A stretch of DNA of 64,000 nucleotides from Bin80 sp964503085 (GCA_964503085.1 CAZCYQ010000003.1:1-64000); one strand, 5' to 3'. Positions 35,422 to 45,899 are shown, numbered from the stretch's first letter. Notes: generated by a model from the letters alone, not told the origin. Translations and numbers: made by a program.

Positions 35422-37809
35422 TCACAAGTCAATATTCCGTTTACGAACGATAAAGAGACCTTCATTCCCGCTGGTGATCAGAATGGTGCCACTGGGGAAG
35501 TAAGGGTAATTGCTCCATGAGCCACCAAAGCTCGGTTCGTCATCACCATGAGGAACGGTGTCAAAAAAACCGACCTCCACGGGATTGATGCGATCACTGA
35601 TATCGAATATGCGCAGGCCGCTCAAATAATTGGACTGATACATCAGGTTTCCCTGAATGTAAAGGTTATGGTCACTCGAAAGATTCTCGGATACGAATTC
35701 TTTGGCGAGTTGTGGATCATCCAAGTCAGTTATATCCCAAATGAGCGTCCGAGTACCAACGACCTTCCCTTGAAGTTCGTCCAATTCATCATTCATATAG
35801 AAATACTCAAAGTCGTCCGTAGTCCAGCCTTGGTGTGCATATCCTACATTAGGATATTCCGCTGACGAAAGAGCGATGGGTGCCTCCTTATTGGTGACAT
35901 CCGAAATACTCAGCGCGGTTTCGTTTGAGTTAAAGCAAATTTCTTTGCCCTGGTGCTCTACATCCGGGCCTTCGTAGATCACGCACTGCGCATCATGCGA
36001 ATATCCGGTACCCGATCGTCCGGTATTTTCATCTGAAAAGCAACCGGCAAACACAGGCACGAGGGGATCCTTTATATCAATCATGTGCAGGCCGCCGCCA
36101 CACGTTTCGCCGCCGCCACTGCTTCCAACAGCATATGCGAAGCCCGTGTCTTCGTTGATAACTATGTTATGCGCGCTTGCGATACCATCGTATATGGCGT
36201 CTTCAGAATAGGTCATAGGCTCCTCAGTATCCTCGCGTAGGCGCCGGAGATCAAATACCTGCACTCCGTGCTGTCCTGCGGCATCAGCAACGATGAAAGC
36301 ATGATCTGCATAGACTTTGACATCCCGCCAGGTAGCAGGATTTGCCCCTTCCGTTAACGGGAGATTTCCCTTCACAACCGGGTTGGCCGGGTCACTGACA
36401 TCCACAAAAGTCATTCCGTCGTTGCGACCCACCAACGCATACTCGCGGTCTGTTTCAGCGTCCACCCAGCCCCAAACATCATTTGTCCTACTGCCGCTGG
36501 CCGTCCCCATCAGGTCCTCCACCGTCATGAAGGACAGCAGATCCACATTGCTACAGCCAAACTGCCCCGCAATTCCTTCGGTGCAGTCTACCGCACCACT
36601 GGAAACGAGCGGCGGCGGTTCTTTGCCGGTTTTCAGCGGGTCGCTTGTGGTCCATTCACCTGTTTCTGAATCCATACTGGCCACGCGGACTGTGCCTTGT
36701 CCCATGTTGGAAGCGGGAGCACTGATGACGGCTTTCTGACCGCTCATGGAGATCACAAGTCCGAAGATCTGATCCCCGTCACCACCTGCTATTTCGCCGG
36801 TCTTAATCCACATCATTGTTGCGGGATCACGCTGATAGGCCAATGCACCTCCTGCCTGGGCATTCGCGATCGGGGTACCTACCAGTAAGTGCATACCGCT
36901 ATGGCCAAACCCAATAGCGAAGATGTCAGGTTGCCCACCCGATTCACCATCAAGAACCTGGAGGATTTCGGGTCCATCTTCTCCGGTGTGTGCCCAGACC
37001 AGTTTACCTGGCGGTGGGGGTGCAGTTGGTTGGATGTTGGGGGTGATTCCAGGTCCCGCTGCAAGCACAAAATCATCGCCAACAGATTTTATCATTGTAC
37101 CAAGCCCAACAGCATTGATGCTTTCGTGATCACCGCTCAGGACCATCTCTCCGTGCCAATTACCTCCATGGTCAGCAAAATGATACACGGCCCCTGCACC
37201 CTCATTGGCACCTGGGGCACCAACGTAAACGGTCCCGTTGCCACCAATGGCAACGGAGGTGCCAAACAAGAGGGTGTCCGAGACCCCTTCGGGAGCCAGT
37301 GTGGCAGTATGTTCGAGACCCTGTTCGGTTTGCATGTAGACGGCAGCAGATTTGATCGGATTTACGCCGACCATGCCACTGGTAACTAGCATAGATCCTT
37401 TAATGGCAACGGTGCCGCCGATGGGAGCTTCCGTAGAGCCAGTCGTTTTAGCCAATTCCTGCCAGTCGCCGGTTTCCGAGTTGCGGGCGAACAGATAGAC
37501 TGCTCCGCCGAGACTGTCCAGAGATGGCGCACCAATCGCGAGATGATCCCCGTCCAAGGCGATACTGTAGCCAAATGCATCGCCGGGCTTAGCGTCTGAA
37601 GCCATGAGCTCGGCCGCAACTTCCCAGACTTCTCCATCCTCCGAAAGCTGATACACATAGACCAGCCCGGATTCGTCGTCATCGGGTACAGGATGCCCTA
37701 CGTAGATTGAATTGCCGGCAGCCTCGGAAGAGAGGCCAAAGGCATTTATCTGTGCGTAAACAGCTGAAGGCAACAAAAAGAGTAGTAAAAGGGGTAGAAA
37801 ACGGTTCAT
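35422..37809 (-). CDS. choice-of-anchor-B/LVIVD repeat protein with FG-GAP N-terminus
   Basis: This exported protein of about 795 residues has a signal peptide (FLPLLLLFLLPSAVYAQ) and two propeller parts. The N-terminal half has FG-GAP-like repeats of the form AFGYSIALDGDHLAIGAPS. The C-terminal half carries the choice-of-anchor-B/LVIVD repeats, with SDPANPVVKGNLPL, YADHAFIVAD, DIKDPLVPVFAGCFS and the final SGNEGLFIVRKR. ATG at 37809 is preferred over the upstream in-frame start because the signal peptide begins there. The gene is first in the three-gene operon. Proteins of this type are frequent in Rhodothermota and Bacteroidota, usually of unknown function; surface binding or sensing is plausible. 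Confidence 0.8.
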   Translation of the reverse strand: MNRFLPLLLLFLLPSAVYAQINAFGLSSEAAGNSIYVGHPVPDDDESGLVYVYQLSEDGEVWEVAAELMASDAKPGDAFGYSIALDGDHLAIGAPSLDSLGGAVYLFARNSETGDWQELAKTTGSTEAPIGGTVAIKGSMLVTSGMVGVNPIKSAAVYMQTEQGLEHTATLAPEGVSDTLLFGTSVAIGGNGTVYVGAPGANEGAGAVYHFADHGGNWHGEMVLSGDHESINAVGLGTMIKSVGDDFVLAAGPGITPNIQPTAPPPPGKLVWAHTGEDGPEILQVLDGESGGQPDIFAIGFGHSGMHLLVGTPIANAQAGGALAYQRDPATMMWIKTGEIAGGDGDQIFGLVISMSGQKAVISAPASNMGQGTVRVASMDSETGEWTTSDPLKTGKEPPPLVSSGAVDCTEGIAGQFGCSNVDLLSFMTVEDLMGTASGSRTNDVWGWVDAETDREYALVGRNDGMTFVDVSDPANPVVKGNLPLTEGANPATWRDVKVYADHAFIVADAAGQHGVQVFDLRRLREDTEEPMTYSEDAIYDGIASAHNIVINEDTGFAYAVGSSGGGETCGGGLHMIDIKDPLVPVFAGCFSDENTGRSGTGYSHDAQCVIYEGPDVEHQGKEICFNSNETALSISDVTNKEAPIALSSAEYPNVGYAHQGWTTDDFEYFYMNDELDELQGKVVGTRTLIWDITDLDDPQLAKEFVSENLSSDHNLYIQGNLMYQSNYLSGLRIFDISDRINPVEVGFFDTVPHGDDEPSFGGSWSNYPYFPSGTILITSGNEGLFIVRKRNIDL

Positions 37810-37894
37810 GAAGACTTGCATGGGGCAAACGTTGATGAAAAACATGGGCGACCTGCTTGTTACGATATTTGTTCCAATATGATGCAAAGGCGTA

Positions 37895-39787
37895 TCAGGC
37901 ACCTTTTTCCAGCACTAGGAAAGCAAGCGGAGGCAGTATGACGACGACGCTTACGGGGTGTCCATGGCAGGGAACGGGCACACTTTCTACTTTCCCCATG
38001 TTGCCCATACCACTTCCTCCATACGTCGTCGCATCACTGTTTAACCTCTCCTGCCACCAACCTTCCCCTTTTACCCCAATCCTGAAATTCTCACGTGGGA
38101 CTGGCGTCATGTTCAGGACAAAAATCATGCTTTCAGCCCCGTGTTTGCGTTCGTAAATCAGAATTGAGTCGTCAGCGTGTTCCCCAATCCATGACCAGCC
38201 ATCCGGGCTGTCGTTCCAAAGAGGAGCACAATCCCGATACAGTTTGTTAAGGTCTTGCACGAGGTGAAAAATTCCGCTGTTCAGCGGACGGTCCAACAGC
38301 TCCCAGTCGAGCGGTTTATCGTGATTCCATTCTTCAGCCTGGGCAAACTCGCTCCCCATAAAGAGCATTTTCTTGCCAGGGTGTCCAAACAGATGCCCAA
38401 GAAGTAGGCGGTAGTTGGCTGCCTTCTGCCATTCATCCCCCGGCATACGGCTCCATAGTGAGCCCTTTCCATGGACCACTTCGTCGTGGGAAAGCGGGAG
38501 TACATAGTGCTCACTGAAGGCATACATGAAGGAAAACGTGAGCCGGTTATGGTGATATTTTCGGTGCACAGGGTCTTCCCGCATGTAGGCCAGCGTATCG
38601 TGCATCCAGCCCATATTCCATTTGTACATGAAGCCCAATCCGTGATTGTAAGTCGGGGACGAGACCCCCCTGAAGGCAGTAGATTCTTCTGCAATCGTAA
38701 ACGCTCCCGGGAAATTGGAATAGACGGCCTCGTTTGTTTTCTTGATGAGATCAATTGCTTCCAGGTTCTCGTTGCCACCGAAAATGTTGGGCGACCAGTC
38801 CTCACGTGAGTAATCCCGATAAAGCATGGAGGCAACTGCATCAACCCGCAGTGCGTCGACATGGTATCGGTCGAGCCAGAACAATGCGTTTGAAATCAAA
38901 AAATTGCGCACTTCGGTTCTGCCATAGTCGAAGATATAGGTTCCCCAATCCGGGTGATAGCGCATCTTGGGATCATCGTACTCAAACAGGGTTGAGCCAT
39001 CATAAAAGACCAATCCCTGTGGGTCCGTAGCAAAATGGGCCGGCACCCAATCCAGGATCACTCCGATACCACGCTGATGCAGTGTATCGATGAGAAACAT
39101 CAGATCCTCGGGTGGTCCGTACCGGTGCGTGGGCGAAAAGTAGCCCACTACCTGATATCCCCAGGATCCATAGAAAGCGTGCTCGGCAACGGGCAGAAGC
39201 TCAACGTGTGTAAAGCCCAGGTTTTTAACGTGGTCTGCGAGCGGTACGGCAATTTCACGATAGGAAAGAGAGGTTCCCAGGCCCTTGTGCCGCCAGGACC
39301 CAAGGTGCACCTCATAGACCGATAATGGCTTGTTCAGTGTGTCTGGTCCACTCCGCTGATTCATCCACGTTTCATCCTGCCACGCATATTCCAGGGAATT
39401 CAGGATTGCGGACAAACCTTGAATGCTGCTGCCATGTGGTACCGGCGGCTCCATCTGGAACGCAAACGGGTCCGACTTATCAGCTACAAACAGACCACGC
39501 CGAATACGGTATTTGTAACGCTGTCCGGACACAGCTCCAGGAACAAAACATTCCCAACAGCCGCTCCCGGTTCGCTCCATGGGATGCGCATCGGCATTCC
39601 ATTCGTTAAAATCGCCAATGACACTGACCGAATCCGCGTTAGGTGCCCAGACGGCAAACCACGCCCCGTCTTCTACCAAATGTCCCCCGAGTCGGTCATA
39701 GCTCTTGGTAAGCGTCCCCTGGGACCAGAAATAGAGATCCTCATCTGAGAGCCACTTTGCATTAGCGGTCCTGGATCCAGTTTTCAT
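37895..39787 (-). CDS. glgB: 1,4-alpha-glucan branching enzyme
   Basis: GlgB introduces alpha-1,6 branches into glycogen-like glucan. The 630-residue protein has the N-terminal CBM48 domain (GAWFAVWAPNADSVSVIGDFN), then a GH13_9 barrel. Catalytic features are the nucleophile Asp in DALRVDAVASMLYRDYS, the acid/base Glu in TIAEES, and the conserved HDEVVHGKGSLWSRMPG. The C-terminal beta domain follows. It is the second gene after glgE, 3 bases apart, which suits a GlgE-based route in which GlgE extends and GlgB branches the polymer. Confidence 0.95.
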   Translation of the reverse strand: MKTGSRTANAKWLSDEDLYFWSQGTLTKSYDRLGGHLVEDGAWFAVWAPNADSVSVIGDFNEWNADAHPMERTGSGCWECFVPGAVSGQRYKYRIRRGLFVADKSDPFAFQMEPPVPHGSSIQGLSAILNSLEYAWQDETWMNQRSGPDTLNKPLSVYEVHLGSWRHKGLGTSLSYREIAVPLADHVKNLGFTHVELLPVAEHAFYGSWGYQVVGYFSPTHRYGPPEDLMFLIDTLHQRGIGVILDWVPAHFATDPQGLVFYDGSTLFEYDDPKMRYHPDWGTYIFDYGRTEVRNFLISNALFWLDRYHVDALRVDAVASMLYRDYSREDWSPNIFGGNENLEAIDLIKKTNEAVYSNFPGAFTIAEESTAFRGVSSPTYNHGLGFMYKWNMGWMHDTLAYMREDPVHRKYHHNRLTFSFMYAFSEHYVLPLSHDEVVHGKGSLWSRMPGDEWQKAANYRLLLGHLFGHPGKKMLFMGSEFAQAEEWNHDKPLDWELLDRPLNSGIFHLVQDLNKLYRDCAPLWNDSPDGWSWIGEHADDSILIYERKHGAESMIFVLNMTPVPRENFRIGVKGEGWWQERLNSDATTYGGSGMGNMGKVESVPVPCHGHPVSVVVILPPLAFLVLEKGA

Positions 39788-39790
39788 CAG

Positions 39791-41764
39791 CTATACGAAA
39801 TAGTCAAAGTCCGCTTCTGTCCGTACGCGACGAAGAATCTGAAAAATTCGTACGGGCATGAGATGTGGATCTATGCGGATATGGTGGTGGTTTCCCTGCC
39901 AGATATACCGCTCACCGCCAAGTAAATCAAGCATCTGGAACGGTGCCGCAGCAGGTAAACCTAGATCTTCCAGAGGCAGACGAACTACGCCCTCCTGTAC
40001 CTGAAATGGATCCAGGCTTACGACGCATACAATTGCGTTTGGTCCTGCATTCTTGTAGTAGGCAAGCATAAGTGGATTCTGGATGTCCAGGAACCGCAAA
40101 TTGCGCAGTTGCTGCAGGGCGGTGTTGTCCTTTCTGATTCGGTTAACACGCCGGAAAATAGTCTGCAGAGAATCAAGATCATTCCAGTTCCATGTGCGGA
40201 TTTCATATTTCTCATTGTCGGAGTACTCTTCCCGGTCCGGGTGCTGGTTGGCAACCATATGTTCAAAGGGAGGACCGTAAATGCCATACACAGGGGACAG
40301 AGTAGCGGCGAGGACATAACGAATGATGTGTGCGGGGCGTCCGCCGCTGGCCAGATACTCGTGCAGAATGTCGGGTGTGTTCGGCCAGAAGTTCGGCCGA
40401 AAATACTCAACAACATTGGTTGTGGTCAACTCCTGAAGGTAGGTGGTCAACTCTTCTTTCGTGTTACGCCACGTGAAGTAGGTGTACGAATTATTGAATC
40501 CCAGTTTGGCAAGCGTGTACATCGTTTTCGGACGTGTGAATGCCTCTGCCAGGAAAATCAGGTCTGGGTATTTGTGCCGGAGACGGGTCAGGCACCATAT
40601 CCAGAATGCCAGTGGCTTGGTATGCGGGTTGTCTACCCGAAATATCCGTATACCACGCTTGATCCAGAATTCAAAAATATCCTTCAGTGCTTCCCAGAGT
40701 GCGCGCCACTCCACGCACTCGAAATCCAACGGAAATACATCCTGGTACTTTTTCGGGGGATTTTCAGCATAGCGGATACTGCCGTCAGCGCGTTTTTTGA
40801 ACCACTCGGGATGTTCTTTAACCCATGGGTGATCGGGGGAGCACTGGAACGCGATATCAAGTGCGACTTCCAGATTCAATTTATTGGCCGCCGTGACGAA
40901 CCGGTCGAATGCAGGCAGGCCCCCTAGATCTTTGTGTACGCTGGTATGTCCGCCGTCGGAGCTACCAATTGCCCAGGGACTTCCTGGTTCGCCCGGTCGG
41001 GCGACGGGGTTGTTATCCTTGCCTTTGCGAAAGGTGGTCCCGATCGGGTGGATTGGCGGCAGATAGACGATATCAAAGCCCATATCCCGTATTCCTTTTA
41101 GGCGAGCGGCCGCGTCATCCAGTGTTCCGTGTATGCCGGGCACACTGGCGCTTGAACGGGGAAAAAATTCGTACCATGCCGCAAAGCCAGCGAGCTCGCG
41201 GTCGACATCTACGGTGATAACGGTGCTTTTGACTGCGCCTCGCTGAGGGTCATTTTCAAGAGCTAACCGCAGAGGTTCTTGTGCCAGGGGCGCGCGTATA
41301 TTGCCTGCAGCATATTCCTCAGCGAAAGCCAAAAGTTGCTCACGAGCTTCGCGGTGTGCATTCACGGCATACTCCTTAAGCAGGGCTGCGCCGGCCAGGA
41401 GTTCTACTTTGAGTTCAGCTTCAGGTACCCCCCCGTCAACCCGACGTTTGTACTGTTCCTGCCATGACCCGTAGCGATCAACCCAGGCGCGCACATGGTA
41501 GGTATACAGGCCGGGGGTTTCAGTAATAAAAGTACCGGTATATTCGTCGTTGTGCTCAAGCGCCATGGGTATCTCTTCAGTGGCACCACCCAGGCGCGTG
41601 ACATGGAGTCTGGTGCACAGTCGGTCGTGTCCGTCAACAATTATGCCGGCGGTTACATTGACAGACTCTCCCACGATTCGTTTGATAGGCCAATCACCAT
41701 CCTGGACGCAGGGAGATACAGAAGTGATAAAAACGCGAGACCAACGTTCAGAAACGGACTTCAT
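39791..41764 (-). CDS. glgE: GlgE maltosyltransferase
   Basis: GlgE transfers maltose from maltose-1-phosphate to alpha-1,4-glucan. The 657-residue protein has the N-terminal domain with a carbohydrate-binding-like fold (EIPMALEHNDEYTGTF), a GH13_3 barrel with FDIVYLPPIHPIG and the nucleophile Asp in IRIFRVDNPHTKP, an acid/base Glu in LIFLAEAF, and the FRPNFWPNTPDILHEYL segment typical of GlgE. The C-terminal domain is present. It starts the glgE-glgB operon. The TreS/Pep2 pair or GlgM that supplies maltose-1-phosphate is not in the window. Confidence 0.95.
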   Translation of the reverse strand: MKSVSERWSRVFITSVSPCVQDGDWPIKRIVGESVNVTAGIIVDGHDRLCTRLHVTRLGGATEEIPMALEHNDEYTGTFITETPGLYTYHVRAWVDRYGSWQEQYKRRVDGGVPEAELKVELLAGAALLKEYAVNAHREAREQLLAFAEEYAAGNIRAPLAQEPLRLALENDPQRGAVKSTVITVDVDRELAGFAAWYEFFPRSSASVPGIHGTLDDAAARLKGIRDMGFDIVYLPPIHPIGTTFRKGKDNNPVARPGEPGSPWAIGSSDGGHTSVHKDLGGLPAFDRFVTAANKLNLEVALDIAFQCSPDHPWVKEHPEWFKKRADGSIRYAENPPKKYQDVFPLDFECVEWRALWEALKDIFEFWIKRGIRIFRVDNPHTKPLAFWIWCLTRLRHKYPDLIFLAEAFTRPKTMYTLAKLGFNNSYTYFTWRNTKEELTTYLQELTTTNVVEYFRPNFWPNTPDILHEYLASGGRPAHIIRYVLAATLSPVYGIYGPPFEHMVANQHPDREEYSDNEKYEIRTWNWNDLDSLQTIFRRVNRIRKDNTALQQLRNLRFLDIQNPLMLAYYKNAGPNAIVCVVSLDPFQVQEGVVRLPLEDLGLPAAAPFQMLDLLGGERYIWQGNHHHIRIDPHLMPVRIFQILRRVRTEADFDYFV

Positions 41765-41862
41765 ATTGCGGGCAATTGCTTATTCTTGGTGCCCATGTAG
41801 TATGGCATATCTTGTGTGCATTCAACTCACCGAACATCGTATCTGTCCGTTGAGACAGGCAA

Positions 41863-43908
41863 ATGATAAACGAAATTACATCATTAGGGGCACAACTGGA
41901 TCGTAATGGCGCCAACTTTGCCATTTTCAGTGCACATGCCGATCGAGTGGAGCTCGTTCTGCTTGATGAAGAGCACAGAATAGAGCGCACAATAGACGTG
42001 AGCACGCGGACTGGGGATGTATGGCATGTTTATGTAGCCGGTGTATGTTCGGGGCAGCGATACGCTTATCGCGTTCATGGCCCTTGGGCTCCCGACGATG
42101 GACACCGGTTTAACGCTGCAAAACTGTTATTGGACCCATACGCACGCGAGATAAGCCGGATGCCGCAATGGCATGAGAGTCTGTTCGGTCACGATCGCAA
42201 CCTAGACGATCGGGTGCTTAGTCCGACCGACAGTGCACCGTACGCCCCGATTGGCGTAGTGGTTGATTCCAATCCAACCGCGGGCACGAAGGTATTTCCT
42301 CGCACTCCCTGGAGGGATACGGTCATATACGAGACGCATGTGAAGGGGCTGAGCGCGTTGCATCCTGATGTTCCTTCTGCACTTCGCGGCACTTACCTGG
42401 GAGCGGCATCGGATCCGGTTCTTTCGCACCTTAAGTCACTTGGGGTTACGACTGTTGAGCTCCTGCCAGTCCACACCGCCGTGCAGGACGAGCGCCTTGA
42501 TCAGGGGGGGCTATCGCAATACTGGGGGTATAATCCATTGTCTTTTTTTGCGCCGGACTCACGCTTTGCAGCGGGCGGTGCAGCTGATGCGGCGGTAGAG
42601 TTCAGGACAATGGTCGCTGCCATGCATGATGCCGGATTCGAGGTCATACTGGATGTTGTATACAATCACACGGGCGAGGGCAATCATGTCGGGCCAACAT
42701 TATCTTGGCGTGGGATAGATAATGCTTCCTATTACGTAGCGAAACCAGGACAGTCACGGTTTCTTTACGACAGTACCGGGTGTGGTAATACACTTCGCGC
42801 AGAGCATCCGTTTGTGCGCCGTCTTATCATGGACAGTCTGCGGTACTGGGCGGAGGTCATGAACGTGGACGGTTTCAGGTTCGATTTGACCAGTACTTTG
42901 CTTCGGGAAAGATGCGAGGTAAACATGCAGAGCGGATGGCTGCAAATGGTACAGCAGGATCCAATTCTCTCGAGGGTAAAGTTGATTGCGGAACCGTGGG
43001 ATATCGGACGTCGGGGCTATAGGTTAGGTGCATACCCGGCACCGTGGAGAGAGTGGAATGGTAAGTACCGTGATACTGTGCGTCGTTACTGGCTTGGCGA
43101 GTCGGGGATGGCGGGCGAGTTTGCTACAAGACTGGCGGGTTCCAGTGATCTGTTTAAAGCAGGGCATCGTCGGCCATCTTCCTCCATAAACTATGTGACA
43201 TCGCATGATGGGTTTACGCTTTTAGACCTGGTATCGTACCGCCAAAAACATAATCTGGCCAACCTGGAAGACAACAAGGATGGTACGGATGCAAATTACA
43301 GTCAGGATTGTGGCGAAGAGGGGCCTTCAACGGATCCGCGCGTAGTAGCACGACGTGATCGCCTTAGACGCAGCCTGCTGACGACTTTGTTTGTATCTCA
43401 GGGGGTTCCCATGATCCTCGGAGGGGACGAACTAGGACGAACGCAACTCGGTAACAATAACGCCTATTGCCAGGACAATGAGGTTTCGTGGTATGAATGG
43501 GATATGAACGTGTCCGGTCAGGCGATGCTTGACTTTGTTCGCCAGCTCAGTGCCTTCCGTAAGGCGCACCCGTCACTGCGGCGAAACCGATTTTTGACCG
43601 GGGAAGTAGGTACACATGGTATACCAGATGCGGTTTGGTGGCATCCAGAAGGGCGTGTAATGCAGTCTGAAGATTGGGCAAAGGCGCACGCATTTGGTAT
43701 GTGGCTGGCTGCTCCCGACATGTTGTTGATCTGCTTCAATCCTACCGGTGAACCGGTTCGGTTTAAGCTCTCTGATGAGTACGTCTGGAGTTGGGGCCTG
43801 GGCTGGGGTGAGCACAGTGTACTTATGGATTCGGAATCAGAGGGCAACTTTGCGAGTGTTGACTTCCAGTCCGTATTAGTTCTGCACGCTCAGCCGTCCG
43901 CTTTCTGA
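41863..43908 (+). CDS. glgX: glycogen debranching enzyme
   Basis: GlgX is an isoamylase-type hydrolase that removes alpha-1,6 side chains from glycogen. The 681-residue protein begins with a CBM48 domain (ANFAIFSAHADRVELVL, YAYRVHGPWAPDDGHRFN), then a GH13_11 barrel with the nucleophile Asp in NVDGFRFDLTST and acid/base Glu in KLIAEPWDIG, and the conserved SYHDGFTLLDLV-type segment, here VTSHDGFTLLDLVSY. Its start is 98 bases from the divergent glgE start, so the two share a promoter region. Its 3' end overlaps malQ by 33 bases, convergent. Confidence 0.95.
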   Translation: MINEITSLGAQLDRNGANFAIFSAHADRVELVLLDEEHRIERTIDVSTRTGDVWHVYVAGVCSGQRYAYRVHGPWAPDDGHRFNAAKLLLDPYAREISRMPQWHESLFGHDRNLDDRVLSPTDSAPYAPIGVVVDSNPTAGTKVFPRTPWRDTVIYETHVKGLSALHPDVPSALRGTYLGAASDPVLSHLKSLGVTTVELLPVHTAVQDERLDQGGLSQYWGYNPLSFFAPDSRFAAGGAADAAVEFRTMVAAMHDAGFEVILDVVYNHTGEGNHVGPTLSWRGIDNASYYVAKPGQSRFLYDSTGCGNTLRAEHPFVRRLIMDSLRYWAEVMNVDGFRFDLTSTLLRERCEVNMQSGWLQMVQQDPILSRVKLIAEPWDIGRRGYRLGAYPAPWREWNGKYRDTVRRYWLGESGMAGEFATRLAGSSDLFKAGHRRPSSSINYVTSHDGFTLLDLVSYRQKHNLANLEDNKDGTDANYSQDCGEEGPSTDPRVVARRDRLRRSLLTTLFVSQGVPMILGGDELGRTQLGNNNAYCQDNEVSWYEWDMNVSGQAMLDFVRQLSAFRKAHPSLRRNRFLTGEVGTHGIPDAVWWHPEGRVMQSEDWAKAHAFGMWLAAPDMLLICFNPTGEPVRFKLSDEYVWSWGLGWGEHSVLMDSESEGNFASVDFQSVLVLHAQPSAF

Positions 43909-45363
43909 GGTGGAGTCGAGCAGCCATTGGCCGAATTTTTCGCGCAGTTCGGTCTGCTGGCTGGGCGCGAGTCTCCAGCGCCAATTGCCAAAGGCAGTGC
44001 CAGGGAAGTTCATACGGGCCTGACCATCCAGCCCCAGGACATCCTGCACAGGCGTAATTACAAGGTCTGCATCCGAAGCCAGGCAGCGCTCTATTGCCGT
44101 CGGACAAATGTTCTCGTCAGCTTGAATCTGCAGGTATTCCTGCGCGAATGCTCGTTCACGCCCAGATAGTGCGTCCCACCAGCCGCGAAGCGTGTCATTG
44201 TCATGCGTTCCGGTATAGACACATTGATTCGGCCGGTAGTTGTGTGGCAGATGCGGGTTATCCATACCCGCATCAAAGCCGAACTGAATCACAGCCATTC
44301 CAGGAAACGAGTTATTCTCCATCAACTCTACAACATCGGGTGTGATCACGCCCAGGTTTTCGGCGATCACAGGCAGGGGTTCGCATTCTGAAATCAGCTG
44401 ATCGAAAAGGGATTGTCCAGGGCCCCTTACCCAACGCCCCCGCACCGCGGTCTCCTCAGAGGCTGGAATTTCCCAGTATCCGGCGAAGCCACGAAAATGA
44501 TCCAGGCGTACACTGTCATACAGGCTCCATGCCCGTTTCATGCGGCGAGTCCACCATTTAAAGCCGCGCTCCGCCATGACTTCCCAGCGATAAATGGGGT
44601 TTCCCCAGCGTTGCCCGGTTTTGCTGAAAAAATCGGGAGGCACGCCGGCCACTACCGACGGTTCACCTGCATCATCCAGTTGAAACAGGTGAGGGCTTGC
44701 CCATACGTCAGCACTGTCATGTGCGACGTAAATAGGCAGATCTCCCATAATTTGGACATTATGCTCTCTGCAGTAGCCGCACAGGCTGCGCCACTGACCA
44801 TCGAAAATGAACTGTTCAAACAAATAGAATTGAAGCTCCGGCAGATCAGGATTCAGTGCTTTTTCATCAGGAGGGATTCGGTCATGTGTGGGCCAGGCGG
44901 TCCATATCTTGTCCCCGTGTCTAAACTTCTGTGCGCGGAAGGCGGCGTACGGCAACAACCAGTCGGCCTCTCTGTTGACAAATGCTTGAAAGTCATCCAT
45001 GCGGGGTTGCCTGATGAATCGGGAGAATGCCTGCTCTAGCAACTTTGACTTGTATGTTGCAACAGACGGATAATCGACGATACCCGGCGAATCGGCAGGG
45101 TAGGTGTCAATTTCTGATTCGGTTACCCATCCGTCCTGAACCAGAAGTTCAGGGCTTATCAGCAAGGGGTTGCCTGCAAATGATGAGGGGCTTGCATACG
45201 GTGAGTCGCCCAGTCCGGTCGGGCAAACTGGAAGGAGCTGCCACCATGTCTGTCCGGTTTCGGCCAGGATATCAACAAAGCGTCGGGCTTCGGGTCCAAG
45301 ATCGCCAATTCCAAAGCGAGACGGTAAGGAAGTAACATGTAGCAGAAGTCCGCTAGAGCGCAT
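43876..45363 (-). CDS. malQ: 4-alpha-glucanotransferase (amylomaltase)
   Basis: MalQ transfers maltodextrin segments between chains and releases glucose. I use the ATG at 45363 because the protein then begins MRSSGLLLHVTSLPSRFGIG, the canonical MalQ opening; the longer frame would extend toward the divergent GNAT gene with no support. The length of about 495 residues is normal for the shorter MalQ type. Motifs seen are LLPVCPTGLGDSPYASPSSFAGNPLLI, the catalytic Asp in SVRLDHFRGF, PVIAENLGVITPDV with the acid/base Glu, and GTHDNDT. It overlaps the end of glgX by 33 bases. With glgX, glgE and glgB it forms a glucan-handling cluster. Confidence 0.95.
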   Translation of the reverse strand: MRSSGLLLHVTSLPSRFGIGDLGPEARRFVDILAETGQTWWQLLPVCPTGLGDSPYASPSSFAGNPLLISPELLVQDGWVTESEIDTYPADSPGIVDYPSVATYKSKLLEQAFSRFIRQPRMDDFQAFVNREADWLLPYAAFRAQKFRHGDKIWTAWPTHDRIPPDEKALNPDLPELQFYLFEQFIFDGQWRSLCGYCREHNVQIMGDLPIYVAHDSADVWASPHLFQLDDAGEPSVVAGVPPDFFSKTGQRWGNPIYRWEVMAERGFKWWTRRMKRAWSLYDSVRLDHFRGFAGYWEIPASEETAVRGRWVRGPGQSLFDQLISECEPLPVIAENLGVITPDVVELMENNSFPGMAVIQFGFDAGMDNPHLPHNYRPNQCVYTGTHDNDTLRGWWDALSGRERAFAQEYLQIQADENICPTAIERCLASDADLVITPVQDVLGLDGQARMNFPGTAFGNWRWRLAPSQQTELREKFGQWLLDSTSESGRLSVQN

Positions 45364-45416
45364 AGCAATCTGATGACGTAAACAAGCCACAAACTTCAAT
45401 TGAACGATTTCGTGCC

Positions 45417-45899
45417 ATGAAAACTGACATTCACATAGAAAGGGCCACATTTAGCGAATTGCCACGCCTGTCTCAACTATTTGATGGTTATCGACAGTTC
45501 TACCGGATGACGTCGGACATTTCAGGTGCAAGGGACTTTCTTGCAGCACGCCTGCGACACAAAGATTCAATTATTCTCGTAGCACGGGTAGGGGATGAAT
45601 CGCTGGCTGGGTTTGTTCAGCTGTATCCTATGTTTTCGTCGGTACGTATGGGGGCAATCTGGATTTTGAATGATCTGTACGTCCAACGGGATTGGCGAGG
45701 GCAGGGTGTAGGACAGAAATTAATGGAGGAAGCCAGAATTCGGGCAGCGCAAAGCGGGTGCATTGCCCTTGAACTGGCAACCGAGAAAACAAATACACGT
45801 GCAAAGCACCTGTATGAGAAACTGGGTTACACACTGGACGAGACCTTCGATCATTATCACTTGCGCTCACTTGATCAGCGGGCGACGACCTCTTCATAA
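45417..45899 (+). CDS. GNAT-family acetyltransferase
   Basis: The 160-residue protein has the GNAT fold. The acetyl-CoA binding loop is DWRGQGVGQKLM (motif A), preceded by an ILNDLYVQRD strand, and followed by ARIRAAQSGCIALELATEKTNTRAKHLYEKLGY, the usual motif B. The substrate is not readable. It is divergent from malQ and lies 23 bases upstream of the YaaW-like gene on the same strand, so the two are probably co-transcribed. Confidence 0.9.
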   Translation: MKTDIHIERATFSELPRLSQLFDGYRQFYRMTSDISGARDFLAARLRHKDSIILVARVGDESLAGFVQLYPMFSSVRMGAIWILNDLYVQRDWRGQGVGQKLMEEARIRAAQSGCIALELATEKTNTRAKHLYEKLGYTLDETFDHYHLRSLDQRATTSS

